Assembly: GCA_023423835.1 (NCBI GenBank)
Contig: JAFAEW010000100.1
Span: 1 to 24,436, forward strand
Length of the DNA stretch: 24,436 nt
Source of the DNA: Bacteroidota bacterium
GTDB taxonomy: Bacteria > Bacteroidota > Bacteroidia > Chitinophagales > Chitinophagaceae
Direction of reading: 5' to 3'
How positions within the stretch are numbered: position 1 is the first letter of the stretch; each line of letters starts with the position of its first letter. Under the pieces are notes generated by a model that was not told the DNA's origin, ran no database searches, and was given only the letters and a program-made list of their open reading frames with translations. Both the position numbers and the translations under genes were made by a program. This document shows positions 14,948-22,276 of this stretch, one piece after another.

Positions 14948-14955
14948 GAAATTTG
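14948..14955 (+). promoter_or_regulatory. Probable -7 promoter box (GAAATTTG) for the paaG-like operon
   Basis: This is a one-mismatch form of TAnnTTTG ending 19 bases before ATG 14975. It is placed downstream of the previous terminator, where a promoter is required. Confidence 0.35.
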
Positions 14956-14974
14956 CAAATAAATCCCAGATAGC

Positions 14975-15745
14975 ATGTCTTCATTATTGTTTGAAAAGAA
15001 GGACAACATTGGTTTTATTACCTTAAACCGTCCTAATAAGCTCAATGCGGTTAATCAGGAAATGGCAGTATCCTTATTACACGCCCTCAACGAATGTCAA
15101 AATGATAAGTCCATACGGACTGTTTATATAACCGGAAATGGAAAAGGATTTTGTGCCGGGCAGGATCTGTCTGAAGTGACAGACGAAAAATCGGTTGCCA
15201 CAAAACTTCGGGAACTTTATAATCCGATGGTTTGGAAAATTCGCACGCTCGAAAAACCCATCGTAGCAGCCATTAACGGCATTGCGGCCGGAGCCGGTGC
15301 AAATCTTTCCTTTTGTTGCGATGTGGTAGTAGCTTCAACCGAAGCATTTTTTACGCAGGCATTTTCTAAAATCGGACTGGTCCCCGATACCGGCGGTACC
15401 TATATTCTGCCGCGTTTTATCGGGTGGCAAAGAGCAAGCGCACTCATGATGCTGGCCGATAATATTCCCGCCAGGGAAGCCGAAAGAATGGGAATGGTGT
15501 ATAAGGTTTTCGAAGCCGATGTATTTAAAGAAGAAAGTTTGAAGATCGCCTACCGTCTCGCTTCCATGCCCACCAAAACACTTTCGTATATTAAACATGC
15601 ACTTAATTTTTCTGTCAGCAATACCTTCGAACAGCAGCTTAAAATTGAAGACGTGTATCAGAAAAAAGCGTTTCAAACCCACGATTACAAAGAAGGTGTG
15701 AAAGCATTTCTTGAAAAACGTGCTCCCGATTTTATTGGCGAATAG
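14975..15745 (+). CDS. paaG: Enoyl-CoA hydratase/isomerase, PaaG-like
   Basis: This 256-residue crotonase-fold protein has the oxyanion-hole blocks GKGFCAGQDLSEV (56-68) and AINGIAAGAGANLSFCCD (99-116). Asp138 in LVPDTGGTYILPR corresponds to the catalytic Asp of PaaG, the ring 1,2-epoxyphenylacetyl-CoA isomerase of aerobic phenylacetate breakdown. GQDL and PDTGG are the PaaG-type forms of these motifs. The next two genes are PaaI- and PaaY-like, which strengthens the call. The epoxidase genes paaABCDE and the ligase paaK are not in the window. A general enoyl-CoA hydratase for fatty or amino acid breakdown remains possible. It is the first gene of a plus-strand run that continues through the thioredoxin gene. 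Confidence 0.8.
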   Translation: MSSLLFEKKDNIGFITLNRPNKLNAVNQEMAVSLLHALNECQNDKSIRTVYITGNGKGFCAGQDLSEVTDEKSVATKLRELYNPMVWKIRTLEKPIVAAINGIAAGAGANLSFCCDVVVASTEAFFTQAFSKIGLVPDTGGTYILPRFIGWQRASALMMLADNIPAREAERMGMVYKVFEADVFKEESLKIAYRLASMPTKTLSYIKHALNFSVSNTFEQQLKIEDVYQKKAFQTHDYKEGVKAFLEKRAPDFIGE

Positions 15746-15778
15746 ACTACCTTGCCTTTTCAAGTATTTTAGATCAGC

Positions 15779-16201
15779 ATGAATGAAAAGGACAAATATG
15801 CCCGTCAGGTCGTTGATCAACTCATGAGGACTGACGCATTTAGCCGCTGGATGAATCTTCAAATCCTGGAAGTAAAAGACGGATATTCTAAATTATCTTT
15901 AACGGTAAGCGCCAAAATGCTGAATGGCTTCGGTATTGTGCACGGAGGAATTATCTTCTCGCTGGCCGACAGCGCGTTTGCATTTGCCTGCAACAGCAAT
16001 GGAAAACTCACGCTTGCACTTGATGCAAATATTGCATTTGCCAAACCTGCAAAAGAAGGTGAAACGATTTTTGCAACAGCAGAAATGGTAAATTCCACGA
16101 GGAAAACAGGTATTTATGTGGTGAAAGTGGTAAATGAACAGAACGAGCTCGTGGCATTTTTTAAGGGAACGAGCTATAAGACAGAAAAGGATTTGCTTTA
16201 A
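15779..16201 (+). CDS. paaI: Hotdog-fold acyl-CoA thioesterase, PaaI-like
   Basis: PaaI hydrolyses aberrant or stalled hydroxyphenylacetyl-CoA intermediates and frees CoA. The 140-residue product has the hotdog signature MLNGFGIVHGGIIFSLAD (47-64), with Asn49, His55 and Asp64 at the positions conserved in PaaI. AFAFACNSNG follows, a block shared with the E. coli protein. It starts 33 bases after the paaG-like stop and ends 9 bases before the paaY-like start, so the three genes are very likely one transcript. The protein has no signal peptide and is cytosolic. Confidence 0.87.
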   Translation: MNEKDKYARQVVDQLMRTDAFSRWMNLQILEVKDGYSKLSLTVSAKMLNGFGIVHGGIIFSLADSAFAFACNSNGKLTLALDANIAFAKPAKEGETIFATAEMVNSTRKTGIYVVKVVNEQNELVAFFKGTSYKTEKDLL

Positions 16202-16210
16202 AATAAAATT

Positions 16211-16810
16211 ATGGTTTATTCATTCAAAGGATTTATTCCTGTTATTCATCCGACCGCTTTTATTCATCCGCTGGCTGCCGTTACGGGAAACGTTACCATT
16301 GGAAAAAATGCGTATGTAGGACCAGGAGCGGCTCTAAGAGGCGATTGGGGAGAAATAGTGGTTGAAGACGGATGTAATATCCAGGAAAATTGCATCATTC
16401 ATATGTTTCCGGGAGTGATGGTGCTTCTGAAAGAAGCGGCTCACATCGGTCATGGAGCCGTTATTCATGGCAGCACAATTGGACGAAATTGTCTTATCGG
16501 CATGAATAGTGTAATCATGGATAATGTGGTATTGGAAGATGAATGTATTGTGGGCGCACTGAGCTTTATTAAAGCCGATGAGACTTTTGGGAGAAGAAGC
16601 CTGATCGTTGGCAATCCGGCAAAAAAAATTAAGGATGTCAGCGATGAAATGATCGCCTGGAAATCGAAGGGCACGGCGCTTTATCAGGCACTTCCGTCGG
16701 AGATGCAACAGGAGTGGAAAGAATGTGAGCCACTGACGGAACCGCCATCAGAAAAGCCGCCACAGGAAAAACTCTACGAATTGTGGAGCCATTTGAAAAA
16801 GAAAATTTAA
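16211..16810 (+). CDS. paaY: PaaY-like hexapeptide-repeat protein (gamma-carbonic-anhydrase fold thioesterase)
   Basis: This 199-residue left-handed beta-helix protein has hexapeptide repeats running from about residue 12 to 135. The gamma-carbonic-anhydrase metal ligands are present: His64 in CIIHMFPG, and His81 and His86 in HIGHGAVIHG. The RGDWGEIVVEDG and GMNSVIMDN blocks, and the tail AWKSKGTALYQ...CEPLTE, fit PaaY rather than generic gamma-carbonic anhydrases. PaaY is known as a thioesterase that helps clear dead-end CoA esters in the phenylacetate route. It is 9 bases after paaI, and the next gene starts 3 bases after its stop. The C-terminal tail (175-199) is Pro/Glu/Lys-rich and longer than needed for the fold. 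Confidence 0.85.
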   Translation: MVYSFKGFIPVIHPTAFIHPLAAVTGNVTIGKNAYVGPGAALRGDWGEIVVEDGCNIQENCIIHMFPGVMVLLKEAAHIGHGAVIHGSTIGRNCLIGMNSVIMDNVVLEDECIVGALSFIKADETFGRRSLIVGNPAKKIKDVSDEMIAWKSKGTALYQALPSEMQQEWKECEPLTEPPSEKPPQEKLYELWSHLKKKI

Positions 16811-16813
16811 TCT

Positions 16814-17431
16814 ATGAAGCAAATAATCTATTTCCTCACCCTCCTGACCATTCTTTCATGTAAAAACACTAAAGTGATGTCATCAGATATTTCAAATGAA
16901 AATAATAATACCACTAATGCGCAATCAGAAATTGCCGGACGGCCGAAAGATTCTATCCTTCAGCAACTGAGGAAAGAAAATGATCTGGTGCTCGCATTTG
17001 AAGTGGAAACCGTTGCCTGGGGCCGCACGTCCACCTACAAGATTCTTGCTAAAAAAGGAAATGAATGGAAAGGATATACGGCCTTCGTCACACGTACGCC
17101 GCAGCGCAATAATCCCGGATTGACTTCTGTTCAGGTGAATAATCAGCAGGCAGAACAGGTTTGGGAGTTTTTCAGAAACAATAAAATCTCAACCATTCCC
17201 GGCGACAAAGGGGAAAATTTTTGCGATGACAGCTCAAAAGGCTGCAATATCAATGACGGAACCGTCTGGCATTTGCTGGTGATCACGAAAGACAGCATTT
17301 CAGCTCCTACCTATTACGAACCGCGCTTTTTTGAAAAATGTTGTCCCGGAAATCAGCAGCGAAAGCTGTTTCTTGAAGCCGTCGATAAACTTTCTGCCCT
17401 GGTCGGAGGTGCTGAAGAAGAAGAAAGTTGA
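16814..17431 (+). CDS. Predicted lipoprotein of unknown function with four mature cysteines
   Basis: I do not recognise this 205-residue protein. It starts with a lipoprotein signal (MKQIIYFLTLLTILSC), with Cys16 as the lipidated residue. A polar Asn/Ser/Thr linker extends to about residue 45. The folded part (about 48-195) includes LAFEVETVAWGRTSTYKILAK and KGYTAFVTRT, suggesting beta structure. It has four cysteines: Cys137 and Cys144 (FCDDSSKGC) and the adjacent pair Cys176-Cys177 (EKCCPGN). The gene lies 3 bases after paaY and 14 bases before a TlpA-type thioredoxin gene, so it is in the same operon. A disulfide-containing envelope protein serviced by that thioredoxin is possible, but this is inference. 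Confidence 0.75.
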   Translation: MKQIIYFLTLLTILSCKNTKVMSSDISNENNNTTNAQSEIAGRPKDSILQQLRKENDLVLAFEVETVAWGRTSTYKILAKKGNEWKGYTAFVTRTPQRNNPGLTSVQVNNQQAEQVWEFFRNNKISTIPGDKGENFCDDSSKGCNINDGTVWHLLVITKDSISAPTYYEPRFFEKCCPGNQQRKLFLEAVDKLSALVGGAEEEES

Positions 17432-17445
17432 ACTGAAAAAAAGAA

Positions 17446-18045
17446 ATGAGTAGAGGATTGAAACGAAGCAAACCATCGGCTTTTATTCGAAAAAACTGGC
17501 TGAATATTTTAATGGCGGGATTCATCCTGCTCATGCTCCTTAACCCGGATGCGAAAGTGTGGGTTTTACAGCAGATTGCTAAAACAGGCCTGTTCAATCC
17601 CCGAATAAAGGAGCAAAATCCTTCCGAAACGGCGAAAGCTTACGGGTTTACGAATCCGGAAGGAAAAACCATCAATCACCAGTTGAATAAAGGCAAGGTC
17701 GTTTTGATAAATTACTGGGCAAGCTGGTGCCCTCCCTGCCGGGCAGAAATGCCCTCTTTTCTGCAACTGTATCAAAAATTCAAGCAAAATCCTTCCGTTG
17801 TTTTCCTGTTTGTGAGTGAAGACGAAGACCGCCAACAGGCGATTGACTATTTGAAGAACAACAATCTTGATCTGCCTTTATATTTCCAGACTTCAGCCGG
17901 TCTCAACGAGTTAACCGCTTCAACCCTCCCTACAACCTACATCCTGAATAAGGAGGGAAAACCCGTTTTCGAGAAATCGGGTATGGGAAATTACGCATCC
18001 AAAAGCTTTATGGAACAATTAGAGAAGCTGGCCGCCGGAGAGTGA
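17446..18045 (+). CDS. Membrane-anchored TlpA/ResA-type thioredoxin
   Basis: This 199-residue protein has a basic start, one transmembrane helix (about 19-32) and a thioredoxin-like domain facing the periplasm. The active site is Cys95-Pro-Pro-Cys98 in NYWASWCPPCRAEMP. The cis-proline loop is at TLPTTYIL (Pro162), and the long ESEDED-like VSEDEDRQQA insert is as in TlpA/ResA. Such proteins reduce periplasmic disulfides, for example in apocytochromes or other exported proteins. It is the last gene of the plus-strand run and follows the four-cysteine lipoprotein by 14 bases. No terminator hairpin is clear in the 107-base gap to the convergent hemE gene (18046-18152). Confidence 0.9.
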   Translation: MSRGLKRSKPSAFIRKNWLNILMAGFILLMLLNPDAKVWVLQQIAKTGLFNPRIKEQNPSETAKAYGFTNPEGKTINHQLNKGKVVLINYWASWCPPCRAEMPSFLQLYQKFKQNPSVVFLFVSEDEDRQQAIDYLKNNNLDLPLYFQTSAGLNELTASTLPTTYILNKEGKPVFEKSGMGNYASKSFMEQLEKLAAGE

Positions 18046-18152
18046 GCGATTCCTGGTTTAATGTAGAAGGTGAACAAACCGCGATGTTTGAAGCAATTTC
18101 CAAAATACAAGTCTGTTTCCGTTCGTCAAAAATGCTCATCTTTCTACGACAT

Positions 18153-19175
18153 TCAAACCGTTCCAAATTCCTTTACGGCCTCTACAAATGCTTTGGCATG
18201 ATCTACGGGAATGTTGGGTAAAATGCCGTGTCCGAGATTGGCAATATAACTTTGCTTTCCGAATCCTTCAATCATTTCCTTCACTTCCTTTCTAATCTGC
18301 GGAATGGGAGACAGCAACTTTGCAGGATCAAAATTTCCCTGTAAGGTAATCTTGTCCCCAGCAAATTGGCGCGCCGATTGGGGTCTGATGCACCAATCAA
18401 CCCCTAATCCTGAAGCGCCGGTTTTCGCCATATCTGACAATGCAAACCACGAACCTTTGGAAAAAATAATCACCGGAGCATCATCTTTTACCGCTTCTAC
18501 AATTTGTCGGATGTATTTCAGCGAAATCGTTTCAAAATCGTTGGGACCCAATAACCCTCCCCAGCTGTCAAATATCTGAACAGCATCTGCTCCTGCTTTT
18601 ATCTGGGCTTTCAAATATGCAATGGTGGTATCGGTTATCATTTGCAGCAGTTGAGCTGCCAGGCGCGGTTGTGTGTAACAAAATGCTTTCGCTTCATCAA
18701 AAGTTTTGGAACCCTTTCCCTGAACCATATAGCATAGCAATGTCCAGGGTGATCCGGCAAATCCAATCAACGGAACCTTACCGTTCAGTTCTTTTTTTAT
18801 CATTTGAATGGCCTCAAAAACATAATGCAGTTTATCCTGGACATCGGGAACCAATATCCGCTTAAGGTCTTCTTCGGTATGAATCGGCTGCGGCAGTTTC
18901 GGACCCACTGATTCAATCAATTGTACTTCCATTCCCATTGCCTGCGGCACTACGAGGATATCTGAAAATAAGATCGCTGCGTCTACGCCTACAATGTCAA
19001 CCGGCTGAAGCGTGATCTCGCAGGCGAGTTCCGGCGTCTGACAACGCTCAAAAAATCCGTATTTCTCCCGGATGGCGCGATATTCCGGTAGATATCTTCC
19101 TGCCTGTCGCATCATCCAAACGGGAACTCGTTCAACTTTTTCTCCTTTCAATGCCCTTAAAAACAGATCGTTCAT
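18153..19175 (-). CDS. hemE: Uroporphyrinogen decarboxylase
   Basis: HemE decarboxylates the four acetate side chains of uroporphyrinogen III to give coproporphyrinogen III. The signature VPVWMMRQAGRYLPEYR near the amino terminus holds the substrate-binding Arg residues. ILFSDILVVPQAMG contains the catalytic Asp, and GFAGSPWTLLCYMVQG and NLGHGILPNIPVDH are also typical. From ATG 19175 (MNDLFLRALKG) the protein has 340 residues, the usual size. The frame extends to a TTG at 19199, overlapping hemD, but the ATG gives a family-like start 10 bases after the hemD stop. It is the last gene of the hemACDE operon. Confidence 0.96.
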   Translation of the reverse strand: MNDLFLRALKGEKVERVPVWMMRQAGRYLPEYRAIREKYGFFERCQTPELACEITLQPVDIVGVDAAILFSDILVVPQAMGMEVQLIESVGPKLPQPIHTEEDLKRILVPDVQDKLHYVFEAIQMIKKELNGKVPLIGFAGSPWTLLCYMVQGKGSKTFDEAKAFCYTQPRLAAQLLQMITDTTIAYLKAQIKAGADAVQIFDSWGGLLGPNDFETISLKYIRQIVEAVKDDAPVIIFSKGSWFALSDMAKTGASGLGVDWCIRPQSARQFAGDKITLQGNFDPAKLLSPIPQIRKEVKEMIEGFGKQSYIANLGHGILPNIPVDHAKAFVEAVKEFGTV

Positions 19176-19185
19176 GTGTAATTTT

Positions 19186-19899
19186 TTATTTCCGCTCAAC
19201 TAAATTTCCAAAGTAGGCGATGGCCGACTCAACCATGCGGGTCTTGTCTGCCACTTCGCTGGTAATGATCTTTTTATCAGTAAATTCTTTTATCGCTTCG
19301 GTAGTGGTTAAACCGATTGAGAATAGCACTGTTTCCTCCTCCGGACGGTTGACAGAAAAAAAACTCCGCACAGCCGTCGGGCTGTAAAACAATATCCCAT
19401 CCGGTTTTTCATCGATCAGCACCGGCTCTTCAACCGTCTTATACACAACTATTTCCGTTAAATCTCTTCCCGCTTCTCTTAATCCGTCCGGAATAAGATC
19501 CAATCTTTGATTGCCGCAAAAAAAATAAAAGGAACCGCTGTCTGATCGCGATAGAATTTTTGGCAATAGCTGCGCGCCGTTTGGAGCAGATGCAACAATG
19601 GCTTCCTCTCCAAACTGCTCTTTCAGCTTTCGGCCGGTATTTCCTTCGATGCAAAAAATCTTCCAGTCTGCCTGTTTAACTTGTTTCGTTACGGCTTCTA
19701 CAGCGTGTTGACTCGTAAAAATTGCAGTAATCTTCTCATCCGCCAATTGCCGGATCTGTAGTTGTACTTCTTCAGATTCTTCGGGAATGATCCGGATAAA
19801 CGGACGCACGGTTAGCTTAACATTTGTTGATTGAAATGCTTTAACCGTTTGATCGCTCAGTGGTCCGGTTGACAATATGTTATATTTCTTTTCCGACAT
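19186..19899 (-). CDS. hemD: Uroporphyrinogen-III synthase (heme operon copy)
   Basis: HemD cyclises hydroxymethylbilane with inversion of ring D. The frame is open for 62 codons upstream, but those codons lie in hemC sequence read in another frame. The real start is ATG 19899 (MSEKKYNILSTGPLSD), giving 237 residues and a 20-base overlap with the end of hemC. FTSQHAVEAV and FYSPTAVRSFF mark the two lobes, and the C-terminal GLTTTEAIKEF block is standard. Sequence identity in the family is normally low, so the position between hemC and hemE is strong support. A second HemD-like gene lies at 6051-6830. Confidence 0.92.
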   Translation of the reverse strand: MSEKKYNILSTGPLSDQTVKAFQSTNVKLTVRPFIRIIPEESEEVQLQIRQLADEKITAIFTSQHAVEAVTKQVKQADWKIFCIEGNTGRKLKEQFGEEAIVASAPNGAQLLPKILSRSDSGSFYFFCGNQRLDLIPDGLREAGRDLTEIVVYKTVEEPVLIDEKPDGILFYSPTAVRSFFSVNRPEEETVLFSIGLTTTEAIKEFTDKKIITSEVADKTRMVESAIAYFGNLVERK

Positions 19900-20824
19900 T
19901 TCTAATCTTTTCCGCCAGTTTTCCGGCTCCTTTATCCAAAATTTCGTTTGCAGCCAGTGTTCCCGCCTGACGGTAATCTTCCAGATCGAAAGATTGCTCA
20001 ATTTCGTATTTTTCGGTTCCGTCGGGAGAAAGAATATTCCCTTTGAACTGCAACACTTCACCCTGAATGCTTGCAAAAGCAGCAATCGGAGTTGAACAAC
20101 CTCCCATTAGTGCCTTCAAAAAATCCTTTTCGACCGTGGTGCAAATGTCAGTTGCCGCATCATTTAAGGCATAAAGCATTTCCCGCACGCTTTCGTCGCC
20201 TTTCCTGCAAACCACCATTATCGCGCCCTGCGCCGGCGCCGGCAGCATCCAGTCGAGTTCAATACTGTTATCGGGACGAAGGCCGATTCTTTCCAAACCG
20301 GCGGCGGCAAAGATTGCACCCGTCCAATTGCTTTGTTCCAGTTTTTTCAATCTGGTGTTCACATTTCCGCGTAAATTTTCGATCTTGTCGTTCGAATACC
20401 GGTTTAGCCACTGCGCCTTTCGCCTGATACTGCTTGTTGCAATCACAAAAGGATTGTTGGTTCGTTCCGTTAAAATCGCCTCAAATGACTCTTTCGACAA
20501 GCTTTTATCCCGTGGAACAATGATGTCTTTATTATTTGCCCGTTTTAAAACGGCGGCTTTCGTTAATCCTTTTGCCAGTTGAACAGGAACATCTTTAGCG
20601 GAATGAACGGCGAGATCGATCCGTCCGGACAACAGCGCCGCATCCAGCGTTTTGGTGAAGATGCCCTGAACGCCAATTGCATAAAGGGGTGTTGTAAGAT
20701 CAATATCGCCTTCGGATTTTATTAAAACAAGCTCAGATTCAATTCCATTATCGCTTAGCAGATTTGCCACAAGCCTTGCCTGCCACATCGCAAGTTCACT
20801 TTCACGAGTGCCAATTTTTAGCAT
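19880..20824 (-). CDS. hemC: Hydroxymethylbilane synthase (porphobilinogen deaminase)
   Basis: HemC joins four porphobilinogen units into linear hydroxymethylbilane. The start MLKIGTRESELAMWQA is typical. Asp78 in AVHSAKDVP is the catalytic residue, TSSIRRKAQ binds the acidic cofactor side chains, and Cys243 in LMGGCSTPIAAFA carries the dipyrromethane cofactor. It is full length at 314 residues. A good ribosome binding site, AAGGA, precedes the ATG. It begins 11 bases after hemA and overlaps hemD by 20 bases, so translation is probably coupled. Confidence 0.97.
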   Translation of the reverse strand: MLKIGTRESELAMWQARLVANLLSDNGIESELVLIKSEGDIDLTTPLYAIGVQGIFTKTLDAALLSGRIDLAVHSAKDVPVQLAKGLTKAAVLKRANNKDIIVPRDKSLSKESFEAILTERTNNPFVIATSSIRRKAQWLNRYSNDKIENLRGNVNTRLKKLEQSNWTGAIFAAAGLERIGLRPDNSIELDWMLPAPAQGAIMVVCRKGDESVREMLYALNDAATDICTTVEKDFLKALMGGCSTPIAAFASIQGEVLQFKGNILSPDGTEKYEIEQSFDLEDYRQAGTLAANEILDKGAGKLAEKIRNVGKEI

Positions 20825-20835
20825 AAGATCCTTAT

Positions 20836-22047
20836 TTATTTGTTCCGGCTGTTAATAAATTCGTTAATCGCTTCAATATAATGGCATCCGGGACGATGAT
20901 GATGGCGCATTCTTACTGCCATGGTGTTGATCACCTTTTGAATGTCGGCCGAATATAATTCCTTGTCAAATCCGAAATTGGGATGAAGACTGCCAGTCGA
21001 AGTGTGCTGCAGATCCATGAGCTTTTTCTTCACTTCCTTGAAAAAAGGAACGTTTTTTCGTAAATGCAGCCATTCAATAAAATCGTCGGTATATTGTTCT
21101 ATAATCTTTCTCGCTTTCGGAACCTCTGCCTGCCGCTTTTGAAGTGTAAGATCATTGAGTTTGGAGAGATCGTCCACATTTACCAATTGTACACCCGGGA
21201 TTTCTTTCGCTGCGGGATCAATATTATTTGGAATCGAGAGATCTATCAAAATCCTATTTCCCTTGACATCGTTTTTTGTTACCACCGGCTTTTCAGCGTT
21301 CGTAGCCACAATTACGATATCGGCGGTGTCGAGTTCTGCGCTGAGATCAGAAAAAGCAGCGGTTTGCAACTGAAACTCGGATGCAAGAACACGGGCTTTT
21401 TCTCCATCCCGGTTGATCAGCACGATGTTTTTTGTCTGCAGGTAGTCCACAAGGTTTTTACAGGTATTGTTGCCGATCTTTCCGGTTCCGATCAGGACGA
21501 TTTTTTTGCTGTGGATATCCTTCACCGTTTCCTTTAAATACTGAATGGCAGCAAACGAAACGGAAACCGTTCCCTCGCTCAGACAAGTCTGGTTTTTTAT
21601 TGCCCGTGAAGCCTGGAGTACGAAATTTACGAGCCGGTCGGTCACCGTTTTTACAAAACCGCGCTCTTTTGCAAATTTTACTGCAGCTTTTATCTGTCCG
21701 ATAATTTCATAATCGCCGAGAATTTGTGAATCGAGGCCTGCGGCCACTGAAAAGAGGTGATCGATGGCGTCGAGGCCTTGCTTTTTGTAGGCAATTTTTT
21801 CAAAATCCTCGATTTTTCCGGCTGTTTCGCTGCAAAGTAAACCCGTGAGCAGTTCCATCTTGTCAGCAAAGCCGTAGATTTCGGTGCGATTGCAGGTGCT
21901 TACCACAAAAAGTTCCTCCAACCCAAATTCAGAAGCACGATTGAGGATAGCCGAATACTGTTCGTTATTCACTGCAAATTCGCCCCTTATCGCTGCATCG
22001 GTCTTTTTATAATTGATCCCGGCCAAATAGAAGTTTTCAATTCCCAT
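20836..22047 (-). CDS. hemA: Glutamyl-tRNA reductase
   Basis: HemA reduces glutamyl-tRNA to glutamate-1-semialdehyde, the committed step of the C5 route to tetrapyrroles. The catalytic Cys52 is in VVSTCNRTEIYG. The NADPH-binding domain begins at IVLIGTGKIGNNTCKNL, and VSFAAIQYLKE and GNRILIDLSIPNNIDP are also as expected. The length is 403 residues. The C-terminal dimerisation region contains an unusual RMRHHHRPGCHY stretch that could bind metal or heme, although that is only inference. It is the first gene of hemACDE, preceded by GAGGTAGC as ribosome site and by an exact -7 promoter box. Confidence 0.96.
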   Translation of the reverse strand: MGIENFYLAGINYKKTDAAIRGEFAVNNEQYSAILNRASEFGLEELFVVSTCNRTEIYGFADKMELLTGLLCSETAGKIEDFEKIAYKKQGLDAIDHLFSVAAGLDSQILGDYEIIGQIKAAVKFAKERGFVKTVTDRLVNFVLQASRAIKNQTCLSEGTVSVSFAAIQYLKETVKDIHSKKIVLIGTGKIGNNTCKNLVDYLQTKNIVLINRDGEKARVLASEFQLQTAAFSDLSAELDTADIVIVATNAEKPVVTKNDVKGNRILIDLSIPNNIDPAAKEIPGVQLVNVDDLSKLNDLTLQKRQAEVPKARKIIEQYTDDFIEWLHLRKNVPFFKEVKKKLMDLQHTSTGSLHPNFGFDKELYSADIQKVINTMAVRMRHHHRPGCHYIEAINEFINSRNK

Positions 22048-22069
22048 GCTACCTCAAAAGTTGAAAACG

Positions 22070-22077
22070 CAAAAGTA
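22070..22077 (-). promoter_or_regulatory. Bacteroidota -7 promoter box (TACTTTTG, minus strand) for the hemACDE operon
   Basis: The minus-strand TACTTTTG is an exact TAnnTTTG match, 22 bases before the hemA ATG. The predicted start point is near 22064. No TTG is seen at -33, consistent with dependence on an activator. Confidence 0.6.
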
Positions 22078-22099
22078 CCTTTCGCTTTTGTCTATTCCC

Positions 22100-22113
22100 A
22101 TGATTTACATCAT
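22100..22113 (-). promoter_or_regulatory. FNR/CRP-like dyad upstream of hemA
   Basis: ATGAT-TTAC-ATCAT is a perfect 5+5 dyad that resembles the FNR consensus TTGATnnnnATCAA. Its centre is about 42 bases before the predicted hemA start point, the position typical for a class II activator. Confidence 0.35.
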
Positions 22114-22162
22114 TTGAATGTCATTTTATTGTCATTCTCCCATCATTTCTTCTGGTGGCACC

Positions 22163-22178
22163 TATCCCGATACGGATA
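22163..22178. promoter_or_regulatory. Dyad TATCC-N6-GGATA, possible operator
   Basis: There are perfect 5-base inverted arms around a 6-base spacer, with a second short dyad GGTG-G-CACC immediately to the left (22154-22162). It lies between the divergent hemA and ROK promoters and is a candidate site for the ROK regulator or another repressor. Confidence 0.3.
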
Positions 22179-22182
22179 AAAC

Positions 22183-22212
22183 TTTTTAAAATTTTCTTAA
22201 AACTTCTTAAAA
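22183..22212 (+). repeat. Three phased TTAAAA repeats upstream of the ROK gene
   Basis: TTTTTAAAA (22183-22191), TTCTTAAAA (22194-22202) and TTCTTAAAA (22204-22212) start 11 and 10 bases apart, about one helical turn each. This can bend DNA, act as an UP-like element or serve as an operator array. Confidence 0.45.
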
Positions 22213-22240
22213 ATTGTCATAAAGTATTTCAATTTAAGAT

Positions 22241-22248
22241 TATCTTTG
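22241..22248 (+). promoter_or_regulatory. Bacteroidota -7 promoter box (TATCTTTG) for the ROK regulator gene
   Basis: This exact TAnnTTTG match ends 28 bases before ATG 22277. A TTG at 22214-22216 is a possible -33 element, at a slightly long spacing of 24 bases. Confidence 0.6.
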
Positions 22249-22276
22249 AAAAACATTAACATTCTTTAATTAAAGT

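Noticed and set aside
18042..18221. A 59-codon GTG-started ORF on the plus strand overlapping the TlpA stop and the hemE end
   Set aside because: It runs antisense through conserved hemE codons, has no recognisable sequence, and its overlap with the TlpA stop looks accidental.
19900..20085. A 62-codon amino-terminal extension of hemD
   Set aside because: It lies wholly within hemC read in another frame; the family-like start is ATG 19899.
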